A DNA stretch of 7,429 nt from Firmicutes bacterium UBA3932 (lineage in GTDB: Bacteria > Bacillota > Clostridia > Peptostreptococcales > Anaerovoracaceae): assembly GCA_002385825.1 (NCBI GenBank), contig DGEG01000083.1, positions 1 through 7,429 on the forward strand, given 5' to 3'. Below, in pieces: positions 1 to 5,500 of this stretch (positions within the stretch are counted from its first letter, which is position 1; every line of letters starts with the position of its first letter). The position numbers and the translations under genes are program-made. Under the pieces are notes generated by a model, which saw only the letters and a list, made by a program, of their open reading frames with translations, made no database searches and had not been told where the DNA came from.

Positions 1-4
1 CCAT
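1..4 (-). CDS. start codon of a further leftward gene, cut by the window edge
   Basis: Only ATG plus one base is inside the window, so no product can be named. The call rests on a good minus-strand Shine-Dalgarno, AAAGGAG (23 to 17), followed after 12 bases by ATG at 4-2. A second ATG at 15-13 lies only one base from the same Shine-Dalgarno and is less likely. The gene would lie about 150 bases downstream of the cyclase-family hydrolase in the same direction. It could be a further member of that operon or start from the promoter proposed at 65-37. This is inference; the sequence beyond the edge decides it. Confidence 0.4.
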
Positions 5-16
5 ATATAATACATT

Positions 17-23
17 CTCCTTT
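17..23 (-). promoter_or_regulatory. ribosome binding site for the gene at the left edge
   Basis: The minus strand reads AAAGGAG here, as strong as the ribosome binding sites of the complete genes in this window. It is not followed by any gene inside the window, which suggests that a leftward gene begins at the edge. Confidence 0.5.
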
Positions 24-36
24 CCGGTCACTCAGA

Positions 37-65
37 ATATTAGTATATTTTAATGTTGTTGACAA
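37..65 (-). promoter_or_regulatory. candidate sigma-70/sigma-A promoter for the gene at the left edge
   Basis: On the minus strand TTGTCA (65-60) is followed after 17 bases by TAATAT (42-37). These match the -35 consensus in 5 of 6 positions and the -10 in 4 of 6. Transcription would begin near position 30, just ahead of the AAAGGAG at 23-17. The region is A/T-rich, so chance matches are likely; the sensible placement relative to the ribosome binding site is the main support. Confidence 0.35.
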
Positions 66-97
66 TAAAAGCACCATAAGTCATCTCTTCCATGACA

Positions 98-137
98 TAC
101 CGAGATGGCTCTGAATGCTTTCAGATTTAACTCGGTA
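98..137 (-). other. two-part stem-loop downstream of the hydrolase gene
   Basis: Outer arms TACCGAG (98-104) and CTCGGTA (131-137) pair perfectly over 7 bases. Inside a symmetric 5/5 internal loop, TCTGAA (110-115) and TTCAGA (120-125) pair over 6 bases around a TGCT loop. It begins 21 bases after the hydrolase stop codon. No T-run follows on the minus strand, so it is not a standard intrinsic terminator. It could protect the 3' end, attenuate, or mark the operon end before the next gene. Confidence 0.4.
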
Positions 138-158
138 GTAAAGAAACAAGTATTTTAT

Positions 159-812
159 TTACAGTTCGATTTCCATTGCTACTGCGCGAACCGGAGAACC
201 ATCCGTCCCAACAATTTTCAGAGGGAATGCGGCAATGAAAACATTGTCAAAATCTATATTGTCAAAGTACGCCCAATTTTCCCCTATCATCAGTCGCTTT
301 TCTGCGAAGAGATCGTGTACTGGGAATTCCGTCCCGCCGGTCTGATCTGCATTGATCGTATCGATACAAAGGAACCGGACACCTTTGTTTACCAGATATT
401 CTGCCACTTCAATAGATACATATGGATGTTCGAAGAATTCTTCAGTGCCCACTTTCTTATACCAGTTGGTATTGAAGAGAATAATCGTTCCTTCCCTAAT
501 CTTTTCATCATAGGGCATTACATCATCCATGGTGATCTTCTCATTCGGTTTTTTGTCAGTTACTCTAATAACCACCGCTTCGCCGAAGAAGAAGTCCAAT
601 TCCATTTTTTCTATCGTATCTCCTTCATTGCTGAAGTGATAAGGTGCATCTACATGCGTACCCGTCTGGGTCCCTATATAGACAGAAGAAAGGTTGTATC
701 CATCACTTTCCAAAATGGTCGCAACTGCGATTTTCGGTTCAGGATCTCCGGGATAAATCGGTGTTTGCTCTGTAATATCCCAACTCAAATCCACAAACTT
801 TTTTATCTTCAT
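159..812 (-). CDS. cyclase-family metal-dependent hydrolase (KynB/isatin-hydrolase-like)
   Basis: The 217-residue protein belongs to the cyclase family (Pfam Cyclase), whose members hydrolyse amide or cyclic amide bonds with a bound divalent metal; kynurenine formamidase KynB is the best-known one. The length fits KynB-type enzymes. The signature HxGTHxDxPxH is at residues 49-59, with H53, D55 and H59 present but Gln49 where the first His is expected. The second half of the metal site is visible as H166 and E178, with the 12-residue spacing I recall from KynB. The C-terminal PLKIVGTDGSPVRA (197-210) is the usual family ending. There is no signal peptide, so it is cytoplasmic. ATG at 812 follows AAAGGAG with a suitable gap. 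It lies 28 bases behind the transporter gene, so the two are almost certainly co-transcribed. The substrate is unknown; naming it kynurenine formamidase would be over-reading, as no kynurenine gene is nearby. Confidence 0.9.
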   Translation of the reverse strand: MKIKKFVDLSWDITEQTPIYPGDPEPKIAVATILESDGYNLSSVYIGTQTGTHVDAPYHFSNEGDTIEKMELDFFFGEAVVIRVTDKKPNEKITMDDVMPYDEKIREGTIILFNTNWYKKVGTEEFFEHPYVSIEVAEYLVNKGVRFLCIDTINADQTGGTEFPVHDLFAEKRLMIGENWAYFDNIDFDNVFIAAFPLKIVGTDGSPVRAVAMEIEL

Positions 813-840
813 CTTTCTCTCCTTTTTTCAGATACTGGTA

Positions 841-2259
841 TTAAATAAGATCCTTGAATTCGGACATATCGATCGTCTTGCCTTGTCTTCTCTCTATGAT
901 TGCCTCACGGACTCGATCGTGTTTTTCCTTGCCAAGAGGATATTTCAAGACGATAAGAATGGTAACGATGTAAAGTCCTCCGACCAGGAATCCGAATATA
1001 TTCTTAATTCCCGAAAGGGTTTCGGGTGCCAGTACAGCCGTATCGGAGTATCCTACTGTCGTGAGCAGAACGCCAAGCAGTGCTGCGCCTAAAGCTCCGG
1101 AGGCCTTCTGGATAAAGGCAACGGTTCCAAATATAACTCCGTCCATTCTCTTTCCTGTAGACAGCTCAGTAACATCGACACAGTCGGGGATCATTGCCCA
1201 AGGCACCTGGTAAATTGCGGCATTACCTACAGCCATAAGAACTACCAAAGCATAGATCAACCCAATCTGTCCCGGATTAATTAATAGGCCTACCATAACA
1301 GCTAAAAAGATACCCTCAGATCCGACACCGATGATCCATGCCATCTTTTTTCCAAACTTCTTCATAAGTACGTCGGTAATCCAGGCTCCTATGATGCTTG
1401 TCACACCAAATACCATGGTGACTGCTGCGATTTGAGCTTCTGTCATCTCTACATAGTTCGTATAATAATATACTTGAATGGAATAGTTGATGGTATTTGA
1501 AAAAATACCGATCCCGAAAATAAGTGCGACAATTCTCGTGGCTCTATTTTTGAAGAGCACTTTAATATCGTCAAACGAAAGTTTAAATCCGCTTTCCCCT
1601 CTGTGTCTTTCATACCCTCTTGTTGTTCTCCAAAGAATAATAATGAAAATGAGAGCGACAATGGTGTAAACTGCCAGGGTACAGCTCCATCCGTAGTCCG
1701 GGTTTTCAAACCATCCGCCGAAATGTGCTACCAGTACAAGTGTTGGGCTGATAGCAACTGTTGCCAACAGACCAAAATAATTCTTATATGTAGCCAGTGT
1801 AGAGCGTTCGTCATAATCAAGTGTCATTTCCGATCCTAGAGCAGACGAGGAAATATCAAGTACGGTCTGAGCTGTATAATAGAGCAATATCATGATTACA
1901 AAATAGACTTTGGCAGCAGATTCGCCAAATCCCCAGTTTGTGAAAAGAAGTATACTGATGATAACAAATGGCACTGCGGCGCCGATAATAAGAGGACGTC
2001 TTCTCCCGTATTTGCACTTAAGATTATCCGAGATACTTCCAACCAGGGGGTCGGTAATAGCATCCCATAAAGTACCTAATGAAATAATTGCACCTGCAAA
2101 TGCTGCTGTTAGACCTACTACATCTGTAAAGAAGTACAATCCATAATAACTAAAAGCCGTCCATGTAATAAAACTGTAGTAGCCCGACAAACCATACGCC
2201 AGCTTGACTTTAAAAGGTAGCTTTTCATTTTGGCGCACAACTGTAGCGTTTTTTTCCAT
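841..2259 (-). CDS. GPH-family (MelB-like) cation symporter, MFS superfamily
   Basis: A 472-residue integral membrane protein with about 12 hydrophobic segments, typical of glycoside-pentoside-hexuronide:cation symporters (usually 440-500 residues). Family marks include WDAITDPLVG (65-74), whose Asp66 and Asp70 correspond to the cation-site aspartates of MelB helix II, then the basic loop KYGRRRP (83-89), DYDERS (148-153), and late in the protein PWAMIPDCVDVTELSTGKR. The family's usual helix-IV NIPYxAL stretch reads DISSSAL here (135-141), losing the proline. It probably imports a sugar-like or other small organic solute with Na+ or H+; the substrate cannot be read. I place the start at ATG 2259 rather than ATG 2268: AAAGGA (2273-2268) lies 8 bases before the former and overlaps the latter. 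A sigma-54 promoter lies about 80 bases upstream and the hydrolase gene follows after 28 bases, forming an operon. Confidence 0.9.
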   Translation of the reverse strand: MEKNATVVRQNEKLPFKVKLAYGLSGYYSFITWTAFSYYGLYFFTDVVGLTAAFAGAIISLGTLWDAITDPLVGSISDNLKCKYGRRRPLIIGAAVPFVIISILLFTNWGFGESAAKVYFVIMILLYYTAQTVLDISSSALGSEMTLDYDERSTLATYKNYFGLLATVAISPTLVLVAHFGGWFENPDYGWSCTLAVYTIVALIFIIILWRTTRGYERHRGESGFKLSFDDIKVLFKNRATRIVALIFGIGIFSNTINYSIQVYYYTNYVEMTEAQIAAVTMVFGVTSIIGAWITDVLMKKFGKKMAWIIGVGSEGIFLAVMVGLLINPGQIGLIYALVVLMAVGNAAIYQVPWAMIPDCVDVTELSTGKRMDGVIFGTVAFIQKASGALGAALLGVLLTTVGYSDTAVLAPETLSGIKNIFGFLVGGLYIVTILIVLKYPLGKEKHDRVREAIIERRQGKTIDMSEFKDLI

Positions 2260-2267
2260 AGCAACCA

Positions 2268-2273
2268 TCCTTT
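2268..2273 (-). promoter_or_regulatory. ribosome binding site deciding the transporter start
   Basis: The minus strand reads AAAGGA, 8 bases before ATG 2259. The upstream in-frame ATG at 2268-2266 overlaps this site and could not use it, so the protein starts MEKNATVV, three residues shorter than the longest frame. Confidence 0.75.
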
Positions 2274-2337
2274 CAAATTACTATTTGACACCGGCTATTT
2301 AGAAATAAAACTTTGAGAATAGTTCAATGATTTAAAC

Positions 2338-2354
2338 TGCAAGAGATATGCCAA
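2338..2354 (-). promoter_or_regulatory. sigma-54 (-24/-12) promoter of the transporter-hydrolase operon
   Basis: The minus strand reads TTGGCATATCTCTTGCA. Against the sigma-54 consensus TGGCAC-N5-TTGCA, the -24 block TGGCAT matches 5 of 6 and the -12 block TTGCA is complete. The invariant GG (2352-2351) and GC (2340-2339) are exactly ten bases apart. Transcription would start about 12 bases further on, near 2327, giving a leader of roughly 68 bases before the transporter ATG. The gene immediately upstream encodes a sigma-54 activator, and paired dyads lie about 160 bases upstream, so this is supported by context as well as by the match. Confidence 0.85.
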
Positions 2355-2405
2355 AATAAAAATGGCTAATTTTCAAACCATTAGAACTGCATTGCATGAT
2401 CAGGG

Positions 2406-2421
2406 TATTCAATAATGAATA
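2406..2421. promoter_or_regulatory. possible secondary activator site
   Basis: TATTCA-ATAA-TGAATA is an inverted repeat with perfect 6-base arms and a 4-base gap. It has the same half-site and spacing as the core of the large dyad (CTATTCA-CGGT-TGAATAG at 2491-2508), centred 86 bases away and closer to the sigma-54 promoter. It is A/T-rich, so chance is possible, but the shared half-site and gap length make a weaker binding site for the same regulator plausible. Confidence 0.4.
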
Positions 2422-2480
2422 ATGAACCTCATTCTTTGGTAAAATGAAAAGGATTTTAGACTTTTGACATATTATTCACA

Positions 2481-2518
2481 AACGAATAGTCTATTCACGG
2501 TTGAATAGACTATTCGTT
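2481..2518. promoter_or_regulatory. twin-dyad enhancer (upstream activating sequence) for the sigma-54 activator
   Basis: Perfect 17-base arms (2481-2497 and 2502-2518) flank a CGGT spacer. Each arm is itself a palindrome: GAATAGTCTATTC at 2484-2496 and GAATAGACTATTC at 2503-2515, centred 19 bases apart. Read differently, the core is CTATTCA-N4-TGAATAG, and the left flank gives a further near copy, TATTCA-CAAA-CGAATAG (2473-2489). The element overlaps the activator's stop codon and sits about 160 bases upstream of the -12 element of the transporter operon, the usual distance for enhancer sites of sigma-54 activators. In RNA it would also fold into a strong hairpin, but no T-run follows on the minus strand, so termination is the weaker explanation. 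Confidence 0.75.
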
Positions 2519-3905
2519 ATTTGTCAAAATATTTTTTAATTTTTCTTGACGCAGTTGGTTGGCTAATCTTAAGAGCTTCAGCGACTTTAATGCTGCTTCC
2601 TAATTTTTGATAGGCATCGCATATCAGTTTCCTTTCAATCGTTTCAACAGCTTCTTTAAGGCTTTTGTATGCTTCAATTGAAGTTATTTCATCGCATCCC
2701 GGTTTATTTTTTTCAAAATATAAATCTTCTTTTGTTATATGTTCGCCTGTACATGTTACAGCTGCTCTCTCCAGAATGTTTGACAGTTCTCTCACGTTTC
2801 CAGGCCAAGAGTAATTCATCAATGTTTCTCTTGCCTTTGGGGTCAATTCTTTTCGGATTCCGTATTTTTTATTAATTTTATCAAGAAAGTAATCGCATAG
2901 AGGAAGAATATCCTCTCGTCTGTCTTTTAATGGGGGAATGGTAATGTTTACCACATTAAGTCTATAAAACAGATCTTCTCTGAATTGCCCGGCGTCGACA
3001 AGACTTGCAAGATCGCGATTTGAAGCTACTATCAGTCTGAAGTCCACACGGATCTGCTTGGTGCCTCCTATTCTTCGGATCGCTTTGTCTTGAATCGTTT
3101 TAAGCAATTTTGCTTGCAGGTTAAGCGGCATTTCAGATATTTCATCAAGAAGCAGTGTTCCCCCATTGGCTAATTCTATCAGCCCGATTTTTCCGGTGTT
3201 GTTCGCGCCTGTGAAGGCTCCTTTTTCGTATCCAAATAGTTCGGATTCGAGGAGATTATCCGGTATTGTCGCACAGTTTATATCAATAAATGGACCTTCC
3301 CTCCGACTGCTACTCTGATGAATAATTTTAGCAAATGTGGTTTTTCCTACGCCGGATGGGCCAAGAAGCAAAATATTTACATCAAAATCTGCAACGCGGC
3401 TAATGGTCTCAAGTATCTTGATAAACGCCGGCGATTTTCCCGCAATATTATAGGTTAGTGTGTTTGCACCTCGTAATTTTATGATCTCTGCTTTATATTT
3501 TTCTATCTCATTCTCAAGGCGATAATATTGCTCCTGAAGTTCCTGCATTTCTGTAATATCTCTTGAGAAACTGACCACGAACTTAATTTTTTTATTTGAA
3601 TCCATGATGGGAGTGGCTGTAACAACAACTTCCCTGTTACCTTTTGTTTTCTGGCGCATCGTGATCTTCTCGCCGGAAGCTATCACTTTAGCTATAATCG
3701 AAGGTTTGAAATATCCCTCGCGTTCAAGTTCGTAAACACTTTTTCCCAGCGCCATTTCTTCACTTAATCCATAAAATGCTTCGAAAGTTGGGCTAACACG
3801 GATAACTATACCGTTTCCATCCGTTATTAGGATATCATCGTGTATGGCATCCATAATAAGGTCAAAGTTTTCAGCAAGTTCTCTGTTAAGCTCTCTTTTG
3901 TTCAT
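2517..3905 (-). CDS. PAS-domain sigma-54-dependent transcriptional activator (enhancer-binding protein)
   Basis: A 462-residue activator with three parts. An N-terminal PAS domain (about 10-120) presumably binds a small effector. A coiled-coil-like linker (about 119-145) leads to the AAA+ sigma-54 interaction domain. There I see Walker A GPSGVGKT (182-189), the sigma-54-contacting loop GAFTGA (229-234), Walker B LLLDE (251-255), a sensor I region around VASNRD (293-298), the arginine-finger segment FREDLFYR (308-315) and WPGNVRE (367-373). The C-terminal helix-turn-helix (about 431-461, ending SQPTASRKIKKYF) resembles the TyrR-like HTH. No receiver domain is present, so control is by ligand rather than phosphorylation. 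I chose ATG 3905: AGAGGTG lies 5 bases upstream, whereas the in-frame ATG at 3971 has no such site. It probably activates the downstream transporter-hydrolase operon through the dyad at 2481-2518. The effector is unknown. Confidence 0.93.
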   Translation of the reverse strand: MNKRELNRELAENFDLIMDAIHDDILITDGNGIVIRVSPTFEAFYGLSEEMALGKSVYELEREGYFKPSIIAKVIASGEKITMRQKTKGNREVVVTATPIMDSNKKIKFVVSFSRDITEMQELQEQYYRLENEIEKYKAEIIKLRGANTLTYNIAGKSPAFIKILETISRVADFDVNILLLGPSGVGKTTFAKIIHQSSSRREGPFIDINCATIPDNLLESELFGYEKGAFTGANNTGKIGLIELANGGTLLLDEISEMPLNLQAKLLKTIQDKAIRRIGGTKQIRVDFRLIVASNRDLASLVDAGQFREDLFYRLNVVNITIPPLKDRREDILPLCDYFLDKINKKYGIRKELTPKARETLMNYSWPGNVRELSNILERAAVTCTGEHITKEDLYFEKNKPGCDEITSIEAYKSLKEAVETIERKLICDAYQKLGSSIKVAEALKISQPTASRKIKKYFDK

Positions 3906-3951
3906 AGTATCACCTCTGATTTGGGAGAGTGTAGGATGGTATACGTGGATA

Positions 3952-4002
3952 GTGTCTGGCGCCAAATGCAACTAGCTGTAAAAAGTGCCGAGCACCAGAT
4001 AC
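3952..4002. repeat. imperfect inverted repeat between lyase and activator genes
   Basis: GTGTCTGGCGC (3952-3962) and GCACCAGATAC (3992-4002) match as inverted copies at 9 of 11 positions around a 29-base loop. A smaller stem, GTGC-CGA-GCAC (3985-3995), overlaps the right arm and on the minus strand is followed by five Ts (3984-3980), making a weak terminator-like structure just after the lyase stop codon. It may partly separate lyase transcription from the activator gene. It might also be a remnant of a dispersed repeat; one copy cannot show that. Confidence 0.4.
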
Positions 4003-4007
4003 AAGTT

Positions 4008-5189
4008 TTATTTAACATCGTCAATGCTGTTTGCGATGCGTTCCAGGGCTTTTTCTAAAATGGCTCTGGGGCAGGCGAAGTTGATTCTCTGGAATTGTTC
4101 TCCGCCGGGTCCGAAGATATATCCGTCATCCAATGCGACTTTGGCTTTTTCCCGCATCACTGCCTGGAGTTCCTGGGGTGTGAGACCGTAATCGCTGAAA
4201 TCGAGCCAGGCCAGGTAGGTGGCTTCCGGTTTGACCAGTTTCACCCTTGGCATTCGTTCATTGATGAAACCTTCGATGAACCGGAGATTGTCCTGAAGAT
4301 ATGCAAGAAGCTGTTCAAGCCATTCTTCCCCATGGTTATAGGCTGCAACCTGTGCTACGGCTGCAAAAGAATTTGGATCTATGCCTATGGTCTGAAGTTT
4401 ATTGTTCAGTTCCTGTCTTATCCTTTCATTCGGCACGATGATGTTGGAAAGCTGCAGTCCCGCAAGGTTGAATGTCTTTGAGGGGGAAGTGCAGATGATT
4501 GAGTTCATGGCAAATTCCTCGGATATCTTACCGAAAGGTATATGTTTGTTGGGTGGGTATACAAGATCCGAATGAATTTCATCTGAGACCACCAGTACGT
4601 TGTTTCTTATACAAATTTCTCCCAGCTGTCTGAGCTCGGCTTCGGTCCATACGCGTCCCACCGGATTGTGAGGACTGCAAAGAATCATGAGCTTGGTCCT
4701 GCTGTCACAGGCCAATTCTTCCAATTTGGAAAAGTCCATTTGGTATTTTCCGTTGGTCAGGATTAAAGGGTTGTTGGCAATATGACAGCCGTTATTTTTT
4801 ATAATTCTTGAGAAAGGATAGTAGACCGGGCTCTGGATGATGACTTTATCTCCCCGGTTGCAAAATGTTTCGACTATATAATTGAGAGCAGGGATGACTC
4901 CAGGCGTAAATAGGATCCATTCCTTTTCAATTACCCAATCGTTTCTTTTTCTCTGCCAGTTTACGGCGGCTTCCAGGAATTCGTCGCTCTTTTGTCCGTA
5001 GCCAAATATCCCGTGCTGGGCTCTTTCTATTAACGCGTTACGGATGGGTTCTGCCACCATAAAATCCATATCGGCAACCCACATGGGAATGGATTCTTTA
5101 TTTCCAAATCTATTCTGCAATAATTTTTCAGACCACTTTACAGAGTCAGTGCTTCTTCGATCGATTATCCGGTCAAAATCGTACTTCAT
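4008..5189 (-). CDS. MalY/PatB-family PLP-dependent C-S beta-lyase / aminotransferase
   Basis: The 393-residue protein is a fold-type I PLP enzyme of the MalY/PatB branch, which cleaves C-S bonds of cystathionine, cysteine or cysteine conjugates to pyruvate, ammonia and a thiol. The N-terminal IPMWVADMDF (34-43) is the branch's hallmark. SPHNPVGR (172-179) carries the Asn that contacts the PLP ring, SDEIHSDL (202-209) the Asp paired with the pyridine nitrogen, and SPSKTFNLAGLQ (235-246) the Schiff-base Lys238. A C-terminal FQRINFACPR segment holds the substrate-carboxylate Arg. The length is usual for the family and the protein is cytoplasmic. AGGAG (5200-5196) lies 6 bases before ATG 5189. 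It heads the leftward gene set, 102 bases before the activator gene. Whether it acts in sulfur metabolism or in the pathway controlled by the activator is not decided by the sequence; some relatives are plain aminotransferases. Confidence 0.9.
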   Translation of the reverse strand: MKYDFDRIIDRRSTDSVKWSEKLLQNRFGNKESIPMWVADMDFMVAEPIRNALIERAQHGIFGYGQKSDEFLEAAVNWQRKRNDWVIEKEWILFTPGVIPALNYIVETFCNRGDKVIIQSPVYYPFSRIIKNNGCHIANNPLILTNGKYQMDFSKLEELACDSRTKLMILCSPHNPVGRVWTEAELRQLGEICIRNNVLVVSDEIHSDLVYPPNKHIPFGKISEEFAMNSIICTSPSKTFNLAGLQLSNIIVPNERIRQELNNKLQTIGIDPNSFAAVAQVAAYNHGEEWLEQLLAYLQDNLRFIEGFINERMPRVKLVKPEATYLAWLDFSDYGLTPQELQAVMREKAKVALDDGYIFGPGGEQFQRINFACPRAILEKALERIANSIDDVK

Positions 5190-5280
5190 TTCATTCTCCT
5201 CTCAGTTATGCTGCCGGGGAATTAAGTGCCTAAGATTCAACTTACCAGGAATCGGGTACCCAAGCGGGTCTTAAACCGCC

Positions 5281-5309
5281 TTTGCAGTATGGCTTTGTTT
5301 TCATATAAT
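5281..5309 (+). promoter_or_regulatory. candidate sigma-70/sigma-A promoter for the two-component operon
   Basis: TTTGCA (5281-5286) and a perfect TATAAT (5304-5309) are separated by the optimal 17 bases. The -35 matches 4 of 6. Transcription would start near 5316, giving a leader of about 190 bases that includes the TCAGC repeats. Other TATAAT boxes at 5391-5396 and 5470-5475 lie nearer the gene, but with poor -35 partners (3 of 6) at 17 bases. Confidence 0.45.
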
Positions 5310-5311
5310 AT

Positions 5312-5341
5312 ATATTAAACTATGGGTTTCTGGTTTGACAA
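5312..5341 (-). promoter_or_regulatory. candidate sigma-70/sigma-A promoter for the C-S lyase gene
   Basis: On the minus strand TTGTCA (5341-5336) is followed after 18 bases by TAATAT (5317-5312), 5 of 6 and 4 of 6 matches. It would give a leader of about 115 bases. It almost abuts the plus-strand candidate at 5281-5309, so the two could compete. The A/T-rich context makes chance matches likely. Confidence 0.35.
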
Positions 5342-5415
5342 TGATTTGAGATGCGGCCTTTTAAGATTTCATTCCAACTTAATTTATAACTATAATCCTA
5401 ATAAGTTATTTTCTA

Positions 5416-5457
5416 TCAGCCTGCGGCGGCTGAATCAACTTTCAGCTTCAATTCAGC
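5416..5457. promoter_or_regulatory. TTCAGC repeat cluster, possible response-regulator operator
   Basis: Four related half-sites occur: TCAGC (5416-5420), GCTGAA on the opposite strand (5429-5434), TTCAGC (5441-5446) and TTCAGC (5452-5457). The last two are direct repeats 11 bases apart, the spacing used by OmpR/PhoB-family dimers. TCAGCC (5416-5421) and GGCTGA (5428-5433) also form a 6-base stem. The cluster lies 50-90 bases before the response-regulator start, so autoregulation is the natural guess; this is inference. Confidence 0.4.
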
Positions 5458-5493
5458 AATTTAAATTATTATAATAATTGCGGCAGAGATTTT

Positions 5494-5500
5494 GGAGGTG
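5494..5500 (+). promoter_or_regulatory. strong ribosome binding site fixing a TTG start
   Basis: GGAGGTG lies 7 bases before TTG 5508. The nearer ATG at 5503 is out of frame and meets a stop after two codons (ATG CCT TGA), so the TTG is the true start. Confidence 0.85.

Noticed and set aside
105..848. Long plus-strand open frame (247 codons) opposite the hydrolase gene
   Set aside because: It lies antisense to a clear cyclase-family gene, has no recognisable motif and an odd composition rich in Phe, Arg, Cys and His; it is a frame shadow.
2361..2382. AATGG/CCATT hairpin followed by T-rich sequence on the minus strand
   Set aside because: Only a 5-base stem with a 12-base loop; too weak for a terminator and lies directly before the -24 element, whose T-rich flank explains the Ts.
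2481..2518. The large dyad as an intrinsic terminator of the activator gene
   Set aside because: No T-run follows on the minus strand, the stem is A/T-rich, and the repeated dyad in each arm is better explained by protein binding. A role in transcript ends is not excluded.
3906..3971. 22-residue N-terminal extension of the sigma-54 activator
   Set aside because: ATG 3971 has no ribosome binding site and the extra residues are unlike a PAS-protein start; ATG 3905 has AGAGGTG at proper spacing.
3975..3992. Second -24/-12-like sequence (GGCAC...AGC, minus) before the activator gene
   Set aside because: GG and GC are separated by 11 bases, not 10; sigma-54 promoters do not tolerate this spacing.
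5263..5280. GG-N10-GC on the minus strand upstream of the C-S lyase
   Set aside because: Spacing is right, but the surrounding blocks (CGGTTT and CCGCT) do not resemble TGGCAC and TTGCA.
5211..5290. tRNA gene on the plus strand
   Set aside because: D-arm-like and anticodon-like text is present, but there is no matching acceptor stem, no GTTCRA T-loop and no proper anticodon stem.
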